Positions 21,538 through 32,830 of a DNA stretch of 64,000 nt are shown here, piece after piece. A model generated the notes under the pieces. The model ran no database searches. It saw nothing but the letters and a program-made list of their open reading frames with translations, and was not told the origin of the DNA. The stretch lies in contig OY744537.1 of NCBI GenBank assembly GCA_963556195.1, forward strand, positions 18,797,774 through 18,861,773. The letters run 5' to 3'. Positions within the stretch are counted from its first letter, which is position 1. Every line of letters starts with the position of its first letter. Source of the stretch: Sepiola atlantica. Taxonomy: Eukaryota > Mollusca > Cephalopoda > Sepiida > Sepiolidae. A program made the translations under genes and the position numbers.

Positions 21538-23050
21538 TGAGGTTTTTCTTGTAACTAGCACCTCATTTACAACAGTTTATAAAATGTACCAGTGTCACTT
21601 TCACACTTAGTATATGAAACTGAAATGCCCACATGACAAATAAAATTCATATTAAAAAGATGAAAATCAAAATCAGCCATCATCAATTAAAAAAATGTAA
21701 AATAAAACCAAAAAGTCTTATTTAATCGAACATCATCTTAATCTTATCTCCGACAGTCTTTATACTTATATTTTTGTTTTGTTTTTTGTTTTTTTAACTA
21801 TGCCGTTTTTTGTTTTTTTTGCACCAAATCTTTTTTTTTTTTAAATAAATCCTAAATTAAAGTAAAATTTAATTATCATTTGATCATTAAATTATTAATT
21901 GAATCAAAGTGTTATAAAACTATAACTAAATTTATTGCAGTAATGTTTTAATTTCCATTTATAAAATTATTGGATGTAAATAGCCTCCAAAACTGTAAAT
22001 ACATGAGTATTTGCTAAGAATTTTAAATGCTTCCAAGGGAAGCTACTCTTCGGGAAATAATCTTTCACTATAATGAATGAAGCAAAAAGTATACAATAAC
22101 AGTTTTCTTAGACGGAATAAGTATTTTCAGTAAGAAGCTGATGCAAAATAAAATATATCCCTGCCAATCTCATGGTGGAATGGAGGAACGAAAAATAGGC
22201 TACTTTGAATCAGGTATCGATATGTCAGACGGATTGCTATTTGGGTCGGACTTCGAAAATTTATGTTAGATTTATATTGTACCTAAGAAAAATAATTTCA
22301 TAGGAGTTTATTTTGATCATAATTAAATATCCAGTTTGTCAGTAAGAAAGAAACAAACACAACACAGCTTGAGAAAAAAATAAGTCTTTCTTTCTTTCTT
22401 AACTGTTTTTACATTTTTACAATATAAAGTTAGTCCATATATCTTTAACGACTTAGTAACTGAAGGTCCAAGATTTAAAGCCATGTAAAGAGGGCAAGGA
22501 AGAAGTAGGCATCATAGGCTGGATTGTGGATCAAACCGAATTCATCCTCTCACTTCTTGTGTTCTTATATTGTCTGTTTTTTTTCATGCCTTCATTTATT
22601 ATATTTATAATCAAGGTAAGTCCATTTTTAGCATGATACAGGATGTTGCTGCCCGATATGTTACTCATCTTTAAATCGATCTGAGATGTCTCTTCATCAT
22701 AAAATCAGCCTTTCGTTCCTCAACTCACCAAGATCAAATTTTAATTTCCTCTTAAAAATTTAATATTCGGATCAACCGAATTTGACAGAAGTTGATTCAA
22801 TATCTTATAATTGACAACATTTTCTTAAATTATGTACATTTTAATAGATGAAAATGTTTAATCTTATATAAAATTATCTTGTTGGATTTTATTATTGATA
22901 GCAATTAATCTGATGAATCAATATTTGATTCTGACTAGGCAATTTTTTCTTTTCTATATATTTTCGATTAATACTTATTCCGGCTCGTAACTTTTTCACA
23001 GAGAGCTATTTTTCATTAATCACCTGTGGTTAAGTGCCATTTGAGTTATC
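21538..23050. other. AT-rich DNA; one dispersed-repeat copy
   Basis: 21938-22045 (GTTTTAATTTCCATTTATAA, ATTATTGGATGTAAATAGC, TTTTAAATGCTTCC) is repeated at 26268-26375 and, more distantly, inside the palindrome near 16400-16480. No gene recognised. Confidence 0.5.
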
Positions 23051-23056
23051 CCCCCT

Positions 23057-23413
23057 TTGCAGATTGGCTGTTTGGAGTCTCTAACTGCTGGATGGCTCTG
23101 GTGGGGAGTCAATTTGCATAGGGGTGGTTTTAACAGTATAAAAACTGTACTCTTTTGTGAAGAGTGTCAATGCTCAGTGAGCAAAGTGAAGTGGAGTGAG
23201 AAAGAGGTGCAGAAGGCAGTTGGTGGAGAATTCATAGATTTTTATTTTTCAAGAACTTTCCTTTTACGGATAGACCAGATCACCTTCATGGCTTCAGCTG
23301 CTTACATTCTTAATAAAAAAAAAAACTATCTACATTTCTCTATCTACAACAGCTGTAACAAACAATTACATATGTTTACAAGATTTGTTCAAATTATTTG
23401 TATATCACAGTAG
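23057..23413 (+). other. Unrecognised 118-codon open frame
   Basis: The first 75 codons are less biased than most of the window (CLESLTAGWLWW, CEECQCSVSKVKW), while the C-terminus is AT-driven. No family, signal peptide or domain is recognised. The context is repeats only, so most likely a chance frame. Listed because it is one of few frames not explained by a repeat. Confidence 0.15.
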
Positions 23414-24440
23414 TAGGTACAAACAATTTCTTTATTACATTGTCTCATACTGTAGTCTACATGCAATTATATAAGCAGCCTTTTTTTATTATGGTGAGTA
23501 GAGAGTTTAATTAAAACAAAAAAGTAACAGTTTTACAAATACTAACGCAGCAAATATTTCCTTATGTTTTCCAGATTTAAAAAAAGTAAAATACAATGTT
23601 TATTTTAGTTGTTTAAATTATAATTAAGTTGGTGCCTGAATGAATGAAGCAAAATTGATTCATATAAGATCCCCATGCAACGTCCGGTAGATTATAGATG
23701 TTCAATAAAAAATAATTATCTGTTTAAAATTTATAGCATTAAAAATTCAAATTCCTCAGAAGTCAGAATAGGTGTCAGTGGTATAATTATTACCAATGTG
23801 AATTATGTGTTGCATATTTATTGACAGTAACATACTTTTGAAATGAAATGTAGAGATGGTTATCCAGGGGAAAGTGTTTGGTAAGGATGACAACGTGGCA
23901 TCTAGAACAGCATATGAAAAATAATAGGTGATTGGTAAGCTTAACGTACAAGATATTTTAAAGTAAATTCGATTATTGTCAGAAATTTAACAATGCTAAA
24001 CGTCATGTGAGATTACTAGAAATAGTGAAGTTTAGGTTCCCACATTGATCTTAGGTAAGTGAATACAAAATTTTGTTTCCTCTTTCATGAAGTTTCCCAA
24101 AAAGAATCAAAAGAACATCTTCAGACCCTGGCCTTTAAGATGAACTATATAACATACGGAATCTGATATCAGTTATTTTACAATCACTTATTCACTAAAT
24201 ACCTTTGAAAAAGATATCAAACCTCAACATACTTTGCCCAGCTATGTGGAAAATAACAGTTTGTTTTTAAAAATTATTTCAGTATTAAATATATTACAAA
24301 AGAGTTGGTATATCATCAGAAAGAAAAAGAAACATAATTGAATTGTTGAAAATATAAATAAACAATACGTTTAATAATAAATATGAATTCATCTGTTCTA
24401 TTTACGGCTATCTGAAAGTGTATTGTATAATTATGGAAGA
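23414..24440. other. AT-rich DNA without recognised features
   Basis: No gene, RNA or clear repeat seen. Confidence 0.5.
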
Positions 24441-24445
24441 GTAAA

Positions 24446-25000
24446 TTGAAAAAAAGGGAAAGAAAAAAGCAAAGGAAAAAAGCAAAGGAAAAAAGCAAAG
24501 GAAAAAGGAAAGAAAAAAGGAAAGAAAAAAGCAAAGGAAAAAAGCAAAGGAAAAAAGCAAAGGAAAAAGGAAAGAAAAAAGGAAAGGAAAAAGGAAAGAA
24601 AAAAGGAAAGAAAAAAGGAAAGAAAAAGGGAAAGAAAAAGGGAAAGAAAAAAAACAAGAAAAAACGAAAGGTAAGAGAAAGGAAAGAAAAGCAAGGAAAG
24701 AAAATCAAGGAAAGGAAAGAAAAAAGCAAAAGAAAAAGGAAAGAAAAAAGGAAAGGAAAAAGGAACGAAAAAGGGAAAGAAAAAAGGAAAGGAAAAAGGA
24801 ACGAAAAAGGGAAAGAAAAAAGGAAAGAAAAAAGGAAAGAAAAAAGGAAGAAAAAAGGAAAGAAAAAAAACAAGAAAAAAACAAGAAAAAACGAAAGGTA
24901 AGAGAAAGGAAAGAAAAGCAAGGAAAGGAAAGAAAAGCAAGGAAAGGAAAAAGAGGAAAGGAAAAAAAAGCAAAGAAAAAAAAGGGGGGAAAAAGCAAAC
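24446..25000. repeat. Polypurine block, GGAAAGAAAAAAGGAAAG type
   Basis: About 555 bp almost wholly A and G on the plus strand, with rare C in AAAGCAAAGG and GAACGAAAAAG units. Includes an imperfect internal duplication: AACAAGAAAAAACGAAAGGTAAG near 24652-24675 recurs near 24876-24902. Long frames on both strands are compositional artefacts. Confidence 0.95.
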
Positions 25001-26267
25001 AAAAATTATATTCAGTATGAAAATTCTTTGAAATCATTTAACCTCAATGTTGTAAAGGGATCAATTTTTGTTCGAATTTTTCAATTTTAAATGTAGCCTT
25101 TTCCAAAATATATTTGTCCCAAGTGAGATTTCTAATTCTGAAATTACACTAACCATCAGACACAGCCGTTACCAATTCTATCAACGATGCATGAACATAC
25201 GCTCTGACCACTTTTACTAATTAGAAGTTTGAGCCAAAATAGCCAGAGTAAATTTAATCAAGAGAAACAAAAAAGAAAATATCAAATCCTGATATTTTCA
25301 AAAAAGATGTTAAAGAGACTAATTAAATGAAGTTCACCCTCCTTATAGAATTTGTTAGGTGTTTTTGTTTTTTTTTTGTTTTTTTTGTTTTTTTTAACTT
25401 TTAGAGATTTTAGTTGCACAAAATGAATATTGATCAGTGTGATTCAAGAATCAAGCCTTTTGTGATGTAAACTCCTACTCGCCCACTTTTACTCAATCTA
25501 AACTTGATGACTGGCGACAAAGTCATTAATGTTATACTAAGAACTTTTACTTAATATTAGTACAATATGAATTCATATGTAAGTTTTAAAATTCTAATAT
25601 AATTGTTTATTTAATAAAAAGAAGTTATAAGTATTTAATATATATATATATATATATATGTATATGTATATATATATAAAATGAATAAATGTGAAAGTTT
25701 TTTTTCATTAATCACAACTATATTACTATCAAAACAGGTTACTCTAATTTAAATCAATGATAAATAATAATGTTTTGAAATACTGTATATATAGTGACAA
25801 GCAAAACCCGAAACAGACTCATTTGCATAACTATTTTTTCAAACCGTTTATAATAAATTAATGTTTCGTTCTATAAACATGTTCGGTTTTATTTGTTATG
25901 CCTCTCTATATACGAAGTATTTTGTCGATAATTTAATCGCAATTTAAGTAATTTAAAAACAAAAGATTGATTACCAAAATACATAACATAGGTACACCTA
26001 AGCGACAAGGGAAATAAATTCTTTCAGAAATTATTTGTTTTTCTCTCCCGCCTCCCTCCACACCGAGTGACAAACAGAAATAATCAGAAACAATTTGTTT
26101 TAATAACTTTTAAAACAAATTAATTTTTAAAAAGTGTTTCAGGTTATTATTATTAAAAAGTTTTTTTTTCATTAAGTTTATAAATAAATATAAATAAATA
26201 AAATTATGTGGACAATTTTTTTAATTTTTAATAAATGAAATGATCGTGAAGTAGTTAATTTTCTAAA
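25001..26267. other. AT-rich DNA with T-runs and (TA)n
   Basis: Poly-T with G interruptions at 25365-25395 and (TA)n at about 25639-25677. No gene recognised. Confidence 0.5.
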
Positions 26268-26375
26268 GTTGTTTTAATCTCTATTTATACAATTATTGGA
26301 TGTAAATAGCTTCCAAAACTTTATCAGGATTTGCAAACAATTCGACAGTTTAAATGCTTTTAAATTCTTTTCAAA
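26268..26375 (+). repeat. Dispersed repeat copy (second of pair)
   Basis: GTTTTAATCTCTATTTATA, ATTATTGGATGTAAATAGC, TTCCAAAACT and CAGTTTAAATGCTTTTAAAT match 21938-22045 in the same orientation; fragments also occur at 16400-16480 and 16757-16775. Confidence 0.7.
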
Positions 26376-26431
26376 TAATTCATTCTTTTTTTTTTTACGC
26401 TATGACAGTTTTGGTACTGGTACAGCTTTTT

Positions 26432-26495
26432 AACCGGACAAAAACCGACTAGGTTAGGGTTAGGGTTAAAAAAACAGTTCGGTTTTTGTCCGGTT
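26432..26495. repeat. Hairpin with telomere-like loop
   Basis: Perfect 17-bp inverted arms AACCGGACAAAAACCGA (26432-26448) and its complement (26479-26495). The 30-nt loop contains GGTTAGGGTTAGGGTTA (26452-26468), i.e. two and a half TTAGGG telomere units, the repeat typical of molluscs and vertebrates. Confidence 0.9.
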
Positions 26496-26542
26496 CATTT
26501 ATTTAAAAAAAAAGAAAAAAAGTTTTATGTCTGTTAAATTAT

Positions 26543-26623
26543 AAATTAGTAATCTACAAAAAACAAAAAGAATACCGTTATAACAAACAGTAGTCTTTTT
26601 TGTTTTTTATAGATTACTAATTT
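26543..26623. repeat. Second hairpin, 28-29 bp arms
   Basis: Arm AAATTAGTAATCTACAAAAA plus ACAAAAAG (26543-26570) and its inverted copy (26595-26623) differ by one substitution and one indel. The loop is 24 nt. It lies 47 bp from the telomere-like hairpin. Confidence 0.85.
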
Positions 26624-27243
26624 AAAATCCATTCATAAAAAAAACATTTTATTTTCACAATAAAAATGAAAAATGTTTGTAATGTATTACTTTTTACCGC
26701 AAAAATCAGAAAACAAATTACTATTCGCCGGTCTTCGTAAGTTAGGTTACTTTTTCAGATTAACACCATTTCCCAAATTTTGACGTCACATTGCTGGGTT
26801 TGAAGTAACATGATTACCTAACCTTTTTTAATGGGCTAATTAAATGATTTTTTTGTAAAGTGTGATTAAAATATTAATAGTTTGTTGTTAAACTTATTGA
26901 CAAATGAAATCAAAATTTAGTAGGTTCCCTGATCTGTTCAAATAACAAAAAAAAAAAAAAAAATAGATTCATATTTTGGTATTATTGTAGATAACACTCT
27001 CCGCTAATGTCTACATAATTTTCAAATAATTAAAAATTCTTTTACTAAATTTTTGACAGACTCTTTTAGTAATTTACAAGAATTTTATCCTTTGATGAAG
27101 AATAATTATTATTATTTTGAAATTTCCGAAAATAAGGAAGCAAGACAAAATTATTCCACTGGAGTTCTAAATTAAAACAAATCTCTGTTCACACTTGAAT
27201 AACATTTTTGTATGTTTTATGTTTTTAACTATTAATATGCTCT
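26624..27243. other. AT-rich DNA without recognised features
   Basis: Poly-A near 26948-26963; nothing else. Confidence 0.5.
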
Positions 27244-27251
27244 ATTTGTAA

Positions 27252-27567
27252 AAAAAAAAAAAAGGTAAAGGTCGCATAGCCTGGACGCGCACGAGTGTCG
27301 TTGCCGACATCGCTCACTGCCCATGGCCGTAGCGGCGGTGATTTGTTAAGAATCACCGTGTCTAGGGCACAGCATATGGAAGGCGAAGCCCATCCCTCTC
27401 CTTCCGCTGCCTTGAACCTTCCCTGAGTTTTAGTCAGGTACCCATTTACTGCTGGGTGGACAGAGGGAGTTTTCAGACCTGAAAATTCGCATGCCGTGAG
27501 TGGGATCGAACCCTGGTCGTCCAGCCCAAAGACAAGTGCTATAACCACTCGTCCACAGGCCCTCCCA
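27252..27567 (-). mobile_element. tRNA-derived SINE, about 316 bp
   Basis: Minus-strand head has an A-box-like GTGGACGAGTGGTTATAGC and B box CAGGGTTCGATCCCACTC. It continues into a central segment with CCCAGCAGTAAATGGGTACCTG and TCAGGGAAGG, and ends GCGACCTTTACC followed by T-rich tail. Flanks ATTTGTAA (27244-27251 and 27568-27575) are an 8-bp TSD. The central segment resembles the conserved domains of mollusc or metazoan SINEs (Meta/Ceph type), but I cannot confirm which. Near full length. Confidence 0.88.
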
Positions 27568-27659
27568 ATTTGTAATAGCGAGCATTATATTAGGAGTTAC
27601 TTCGGTATATGAGAAATTATTTTTCTTATACCCTTGATATTATAATTATTTTTGTTTCC

Positions 27660-27788
27660 ACAACTAATATCATCTCTTTGGCTCAGACTGCACGGAGAGC
27701 AGGCGTGAGACGTTGCCTGGTGTTGCCCACCCCAGCAGACTTACAGCACTTTAGTACCAAAACATGATGATGATGATGATGATGAGTA
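27660..27788 (+). mobile_element. LINE 3' tail fragment with (ATG)n
   Basis: GC-rich ACTGCACGGAGAGCAGGCGT, then GTTGCCCACCCCAGCAGACT and a terminal (ATG)n microsatellite. This is a 3'-tail organisation like that of family B LINE ends. The ORF part is absent. Confidence 0.45.
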
Positions 27789-28384
27789 ATGAAACAAAGA
27801 CTGTTGGACATTCATGATTGAAACTTGATGAACAAGTCAGACATAGACTGAAGTTTATTTGTACCATACATAGGATTGTGAATGAATTTTATGAACGATT
27901 CCATGGGTGGGTGGCATTTAATTTGGGTCACCTGTATTAAAAAACTGTTTCATATTTAAAATTCCCATTAATTATTTTGACAGTCGCAAACAGCTTTCTC
28001 ATTGTTCTTTCTAGTAAAGTCATGGGAAATATAATTATTTAACCTCTTTGTCGTAAGGTAAAACTCGCTGCCGTATATAAAGTTTTAAAATAGATTAATC
28101 ATTTATTTTCCATTTGTCAGTAAAACAATAGTAGTTTGTTCATAAATGCCTTCACACAGGAAAACATGATAGGCGCTAAATTTCTTTTCAACTCTGCACA
28201 GTTTGCATTAAGTTTAGTCAAATATAAATAAACAGCAAAATTAAAAAGGTTCTATCTGCACTCTCTGGGGGGGGGGGAGCATTTTTTTTAATTAAATGAA
28301 TCACTAGTTATTAAGGCCAAAAAACACTCGAAGATAAGGGATAATGAGATGGAATGATTATCAGTTGAGAGGTTTAATTTAGTC
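27789..28384. other. AT-rich DNA
   Basis: Poly-G at 28266-28277. 28311-28350 (CACTCGAAGATAAGGGATAATGAGATG) resembles 53757-53785. No gene recognised. Confidence 0.5.
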
Positions 28385-29010
28385 GTTTTGTTTTACGGCA
28401 TATCAACCCTTTTTGGGTTATTTAATGTCGAATTGAGTCATTTTGATAAAAGTTTTATGCTTCAAGTTCTTTATATCTTTAAATATTTATTCATGGTGTT
28501 CAGTTTGGTTGTTTAGTAGAGGAAAACTGTTGTTTTTGTTTTTAGCTTTGCAGAACATTTTGTAAAGAGAAAAGAACAAAACAATAAAATCAATGTTTGG
28601 TGCATTGCAAGTCAAGAAGCCGGTATCTTCAGACAGCCTGATCTGGTAGCACCAGACTCAGTTGAGAGATGGAGACCCTTATGAGAGGATCGAGAATGAT
28701 TGATGGAGTGGTCCAAGCTCAAATACTTGTAGGGATGGTTCATGGCAGAAATCTGTTGACATTAAATTTAAAGAAGACCATGTTGTAATCTACAGAGAAG
28801 CAGTCCCGTGTTAATGTGTTCCACAGACAGGAAGCGAAAAGGCTCTGTTTGTGAAAATTCCACCTGATGTTAGGCATCCGGAGGAAGAAAGGGAACTTCA
28901 AAGATTGACAAACAGATTTCTTTATAACCTATCCCTTTAAACGTATTTGCAATGTTCCATTAAGAGTATGGGGAAGGCCGAGACGTACACTGTACATCTC
29001 CATTGTTAGA
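28385..29010 (-). mobile_element. LINE ORF2 C-terminus and 3' UTR, family A
   Basis: On the minus strand a frame near 28905-28740 reads pieces such as NIRWNFHKQSLFASCLWNTL and FFKFNVNRFLP. This resembles the extreme C-terminus of LINE polyproteins (RVVxxWNxLP ... SFKxxLD). After a stop, the 3' UTR carries AGTCTGGTGCTACCAGATCA, GAACTTGAAGCATAAAAC and the terminal hairpin CGACAT...AACCCAAAAAGGGTT...ATGCCG at about 28393-28430. It is single-copy here, whereas at 8.2 kb the terminal unit is amplified. Remainder of the ORF is missing (5' truncation). Confidence 0.75.
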
Positions 29011-29485
29011 TGACATGGATTAAAATCTAGGTTTATCTCAAGCAAATCGTTAATCCTTTATACACATCAGATTTCCAGCTGGTGTGTTTACTTGATAAGG
29101 TTCTTGGGATTAAGCATATTTCTATATGAAACTTCTATGGTTATATACAGCATTGCAGATAGAACATACTATAGGTCATAACCATGGTGTTCTATATAAG
29201 AATATAGAAAGCCATGGCCATAAACCGAACCAATAAAAAAAATTGTAGATAAAACATTTTTAAGTGACAAAATAGATTTCAGATTTTGCATTGTTTCTCA
29301 TACAATTTCTGAATGTAAATCATTTTTCCTTCATTTCTAAAAAAAAAAATTTTTTTAAATAAATAAATAAATAAAAAAAGTTTTTATATTTCTCAAATTC
29401 CATATTCTGGAGAAAACTCAATTTAAACTTAACCAACATATGTTTTGATGTTCAAGAAAAATAAACGTTTTCTGCCTGGTATTCT
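29011..29485. other. AT-rich DNA without recognised features
   Basis: A-runs and (AAAT)n near 29340-29380; nothing coding. Confidence 0.5.
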
Positions 29486-29489
29486 CAAA

Positions 29490-29740
29490 AAATGAAGTGG
29501 TGCAGCCATGTCACACATTCATCAGGTTTCGCAAAGACGATCCTGCAAGGAATTGTACAGGGAGAAAGAAGGATGGCAGACAAAGGAAGAGATGGGAAAA
29601 CAACATCCGAGAGGAAACAGGACTGGCACTGAGTAGCATGCTCAAGAAGGTAGAAGATCGGGAAAATTGGAGAAAGCTGGTTGTCAGGTCATATTTGGTG
29701 CCCCAATGGTCATCCAGACAGATGAGATTCTCTCAACAAA
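29490..29740 (+). pseudogene. LINE ORF2 C-terminal fragment
   Basis: One frame gives HVTHSSGFAKTILQGIVQG; after a shift another gives GRQRKRWENNIREETGLAL and VEDRENWRKLVVRS. This is the conserved tail of many non-LTR reverse transcriptases (ILQG..QG.R.RGRQ.KRWEDNI.EWTG ... AEDR..WR..V). A frameshift near 29560 inactivates it. Related to, but distinct from, the tails at 52.3 kb and 60.8 kb. Confidence 0.85.
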
Positions 29741-30637
29741 TTCACAAACATCATTATTTCAGCCATCTTCTAAAATTTCATAATATCTGTAATACAATGT
29801 GATATATCAAAAATAGAGATTCATATATCGAGTGTGGAGAAAAAAAACAAGGAACATTGTTCAACATACTCTTATGCTGAAAAACAACCATGGACCAACT
29901 GCGATCTGAATGGAAACATAATCCATAGGTGTTGTAACACCAATGTGAACATTCTTTTATGAACTTTCGAACTATATCAACTAAAGTGAATCCTAAGTTC
30001 AAAACCCCATTTTTTTCTCTCAAACTGATCTTTTTGCATTTACGCATTCTGATATGCTTGGATTTTTAAACGGGGTTTGTGCCCATATTATGCCCCCTCC
30101 TCATTAAAAACCCCTTTAAAGTACTCCAAATATACTGACATTTGAGGAACATTAATTAATTCATGTTTAATAACCATTGGTAAAATTTTACAAAAATCTG
30201 AGGTATCTGAATTTTCATGAAGGGTTTCCACCACCTTTTACCCCTATTTACATACAAGTAAATAAAAATAAATATAGCCGATATTTTGACCCCTCACACC
30301 TAGCAGCTGTGTTCCAAAATTCATAATTATCGATTAATTAGTTTAAGAGTGAATCCTGTACATACAAATATACAAGCATACCTAACTTTACAAATATAGA
30401 AAAGATATATGATTACGTCAAAGATATTTACAAATTAATATACAAACAAATATTTTACTTGAATAAACTGCGTTTGAAATGAGTAAGTGTAAATATCTTT
30501 TATAAAAACTGACATAGCAAAAAAAAAAAATGCAAAGGTAGCTCTCAGAAATTATGAAAAAAAAAGCATAGATAATACTTCAAAAACTTTAATTAGGTTT
30601 GAAAATAAATCATCATGAGATTTTATTTAATATAAAA
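29741..30637. other. AT-rich DNA with a dispersed motif
   Basis: 30312-30350 TCCAAAATTCATAATTATCG followed by AATTAGTTTAAGAGTGAA resembles motifs at 10105-10140, 32765-32800, 33030-33065 and 33098-33132, the shared tail of the Helitron-like family. No gene recognised. Confidence 0.5.
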
Positions 30638-31253
30638 ATAAGATTAGTCATAAAAACTACAATCATAAATGTCATAGTATCTAAATAAGATTAGTCATAA
30701 AAACTACAATCATAAATGTCATAGTATCTAAATAAGATTAGTCATAAAAACTACAATCATAAATGTCATAGTATCTAAATAAGATTAGTCATAAAAACTA
30801 CAATCATAAATGTCATAGTATCTAAATAAGATTAGTCATAAAAACTACAATCATAAATGTCATAGTATCTAAATAAGATTAGTCATAAAAACTACAATCA
30901 TAAATGTCATAGTATCTAAATAAGATTAGTCATAAAAACTACAATCATAAATGTCATAGTATCTAAATAAGATTAGTCATAAAAACTACAATCATAAATG
31001 TCATAGTATCTAAATAAGATTAGTCATAAAAACTACAATCATAAATGTCATAGTATCTAAATAAGATTAGTCATAAAAACTACAATCATAAACGTCATAG
31101 TATCTAAATAAGATTAGTCATAAAAACTACAATCATAAACGTCATAGTATCTAAATAAGATTAGTCATAAAAACTACAATCATAAATGTCATAGTATCTA
31201 AATAAGATTAGTCATAAAAACTACAATCATAAATGTCATAGTATCTAAATAAG
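30638..31253. repeat. 47-bp satellite, 13 copies
   Basis: Unit ATAAGATTAGTCATAAAAAC / TACAATCATAAATGTCATAG / TATCTAA (47 bp). Thirteen near-perfect head-to-tail copies; the only clear variant is AACGTC for AATGTC in two adjacent central units. High identity indicates recent amplification. Confidence 0.98.
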
Positions 31254-32182
31254 GAGAATGGAATCGTCTGTTTTTTTTTCTTTGCATAAAATGAACGAAA
31301 ACTAATGAGATCTCACAGGACTTGCTATGTAAATCTAATGGTCGCTAGATAACTGTTCACCTTGTATATTTTGTTTAGAAAACCTTCATTTCTATCCTTA
31401 ATACTTGTTGGAGTTTTGCACTGTTATTTTTTTTTTTTCTCTCTTAACACCGATACTCGGATTACAACAATAAATTATTGAAATAAGAATCCCAAATGGT
31501 GCATAGAAAAATTAATAATGCAAACTCTGGCAATCTTTCAGATGAGACTAAATTCTGATATTTCAACATTTCAAAACTTAACCACACAATGAATTATACA
31601 GAAGTTTAGATCTCATGGAACAAATGGTTCTGTGAATGAACTGGAGCCTAGTAAACAAACCTGGGTTAATGTCAGTTTCATTGCTCGGCAGCCATTATTT
31701 TATTTGCAAATGGAGAAAATACCGGAAGTGGTGAAACTGTCAACTCTTTCTTTCCACTCAACAGAACCAACAAATATATATATATATATTCTCTGCTCTA
31801 TAACAAAAGACCAATGCATACTTATTTGTATATAAATAAATATATATCCGTCTCGTCACAAAAGTTATCTAGTAAAAAAGTACCAGATGAAACCATTTTA
31901 AGTGTTTTAGGCAACTGCCAAGTCAGATCACCCCCACCAACCAGACCGTTCAAAATGAATTCAGAAAGAAATCTATTTTCATAATGAGACTTTTTTCTTT
32001 TCTTTCTACAGCGATTAATAGTTTTTTATTTTTTTGCTATTTTTAAACTTGCCAATCTGAGATGTTTTCTTACTTTTGTATTTCTTTTTAACTATACTGA
32101 TTGAGACGTTATTTTATATGAATACTAGCGAAGCATAATTCTTTCCCCGTTATTTTTGACAGATGGTGTAAACCCGTGTGTG

Positions 32183-32188
<6 letters not shown>
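31254..32188. other. AT-rich DNA without recognised genes
   Basis: A 67-codon frame at 31632-31835 runs into a TA tract and is not supported. 32123-32135 (ACTAGCGAAGC) could be a Helitron-like end on the minus strand. Confidence 0.45.

Positions 32189-32249
<61 letters not shown>
32189..32249. repeat. (TA)n microsatellite
   Basis: About 30 uninterrupted TA units. Confidence 0.95.
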
Positions 32250-32253
<4 letters not shown>

Positions 32254-32402
32254 CTTATACATACATATTTTTTTAGATTTTTTAATTTTTTAATTTTTAA
32301 TTTTTAATTTTTAATTTTTTTAATTTTTAATTCTTTAACGACCTTAATTTTTGAAATGTTAAATTTCTTTCCTTCTTCTTCTCTTCCTCCACTTCATTCT
32401 CT

Positions 32403-32535
32403 CCAAATATGATCTGAGGTTAAGATCGGATTCTAACTCTGCCTGATGAGATCTCAGTTTATAGTAACTGTTGATCGATAACATCGACATGCCAGTGTCG
32501 CAGATTTTGTACATGTCTGTGTAAATAAAATTATC

Positions 32536-32546
<11 letters not shown>
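32403..32546. repeat. 145-bp dispersed repeat, copy 1
   Basis: Near-identical (about 95%) to 62339-62483 in the same orientation: both start CCAAATATGATCTGAGGTTA and end with TGTAAATAAA and ATTATCATATAT. A (TA)n tract directly follows this copy and directly precedes the other. On the minus strand both keep a short open frame (YKICDT.MSMLSINSYYKL), but no family is recognised. Confidence 0.9.

Positions 32547-32562
<16 letters not shown>
32538..32562. repeat. (TA)n microsatellite
   Basis: TA tract between the 145-bp repeat and the Helitron-like end. Confidence 0.9.
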
Positions 32563-32566
<4 letters not shown>

Positions 32567-32572
32567 CATACA

Positions 32573-32830
32573 TACTAGTAAAGTACTCGTGCCAGGACTG
32601 GTATAAGCAATAAATATAGCATTAGTTTTCAATTTTAATGTTTTTTTTCTTTCTTTGGGGAGTATGGTACAGTTTTGGTGGTAGTCCTCTAAATACTAAA
32701 GTTTACAAAAAAATTAAATAATTTGCCCACGTTACTCACCTGGTTGCCTAGAATACATATTCCTTAATTCATAATGATAAGTTCAATAGTTTAGGAGCTT
32801 ACCACGCATATTATTGACGCTCACATGCGT
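32573..32830 (-). mobile_element. Helitron-like non-autonomous element, copy B
   Basis: Reverse complement of the element at 10060-10461. On the minus strand it ends ACCAGTCCTGGC, spacer, CTAG, then T. The hairpin stem differs from copy A (CCAG/CTGG versus ACCC/GGGT), yet both pair. Lacks the ACTATACCATG minisatellite seen in copy A. Start approximate. Confidence 0.55.

Noticed and set aside
24316..25037. Frames of up to 228 codons rich in Phe/Ser or Lys/Arg
   Set aside because: Compositional artefact of the A/G block.
27225..27548. 107-codon minus frame
   Set aside because: Lies within the tRNA-derived SINE and starts beyond its tail.
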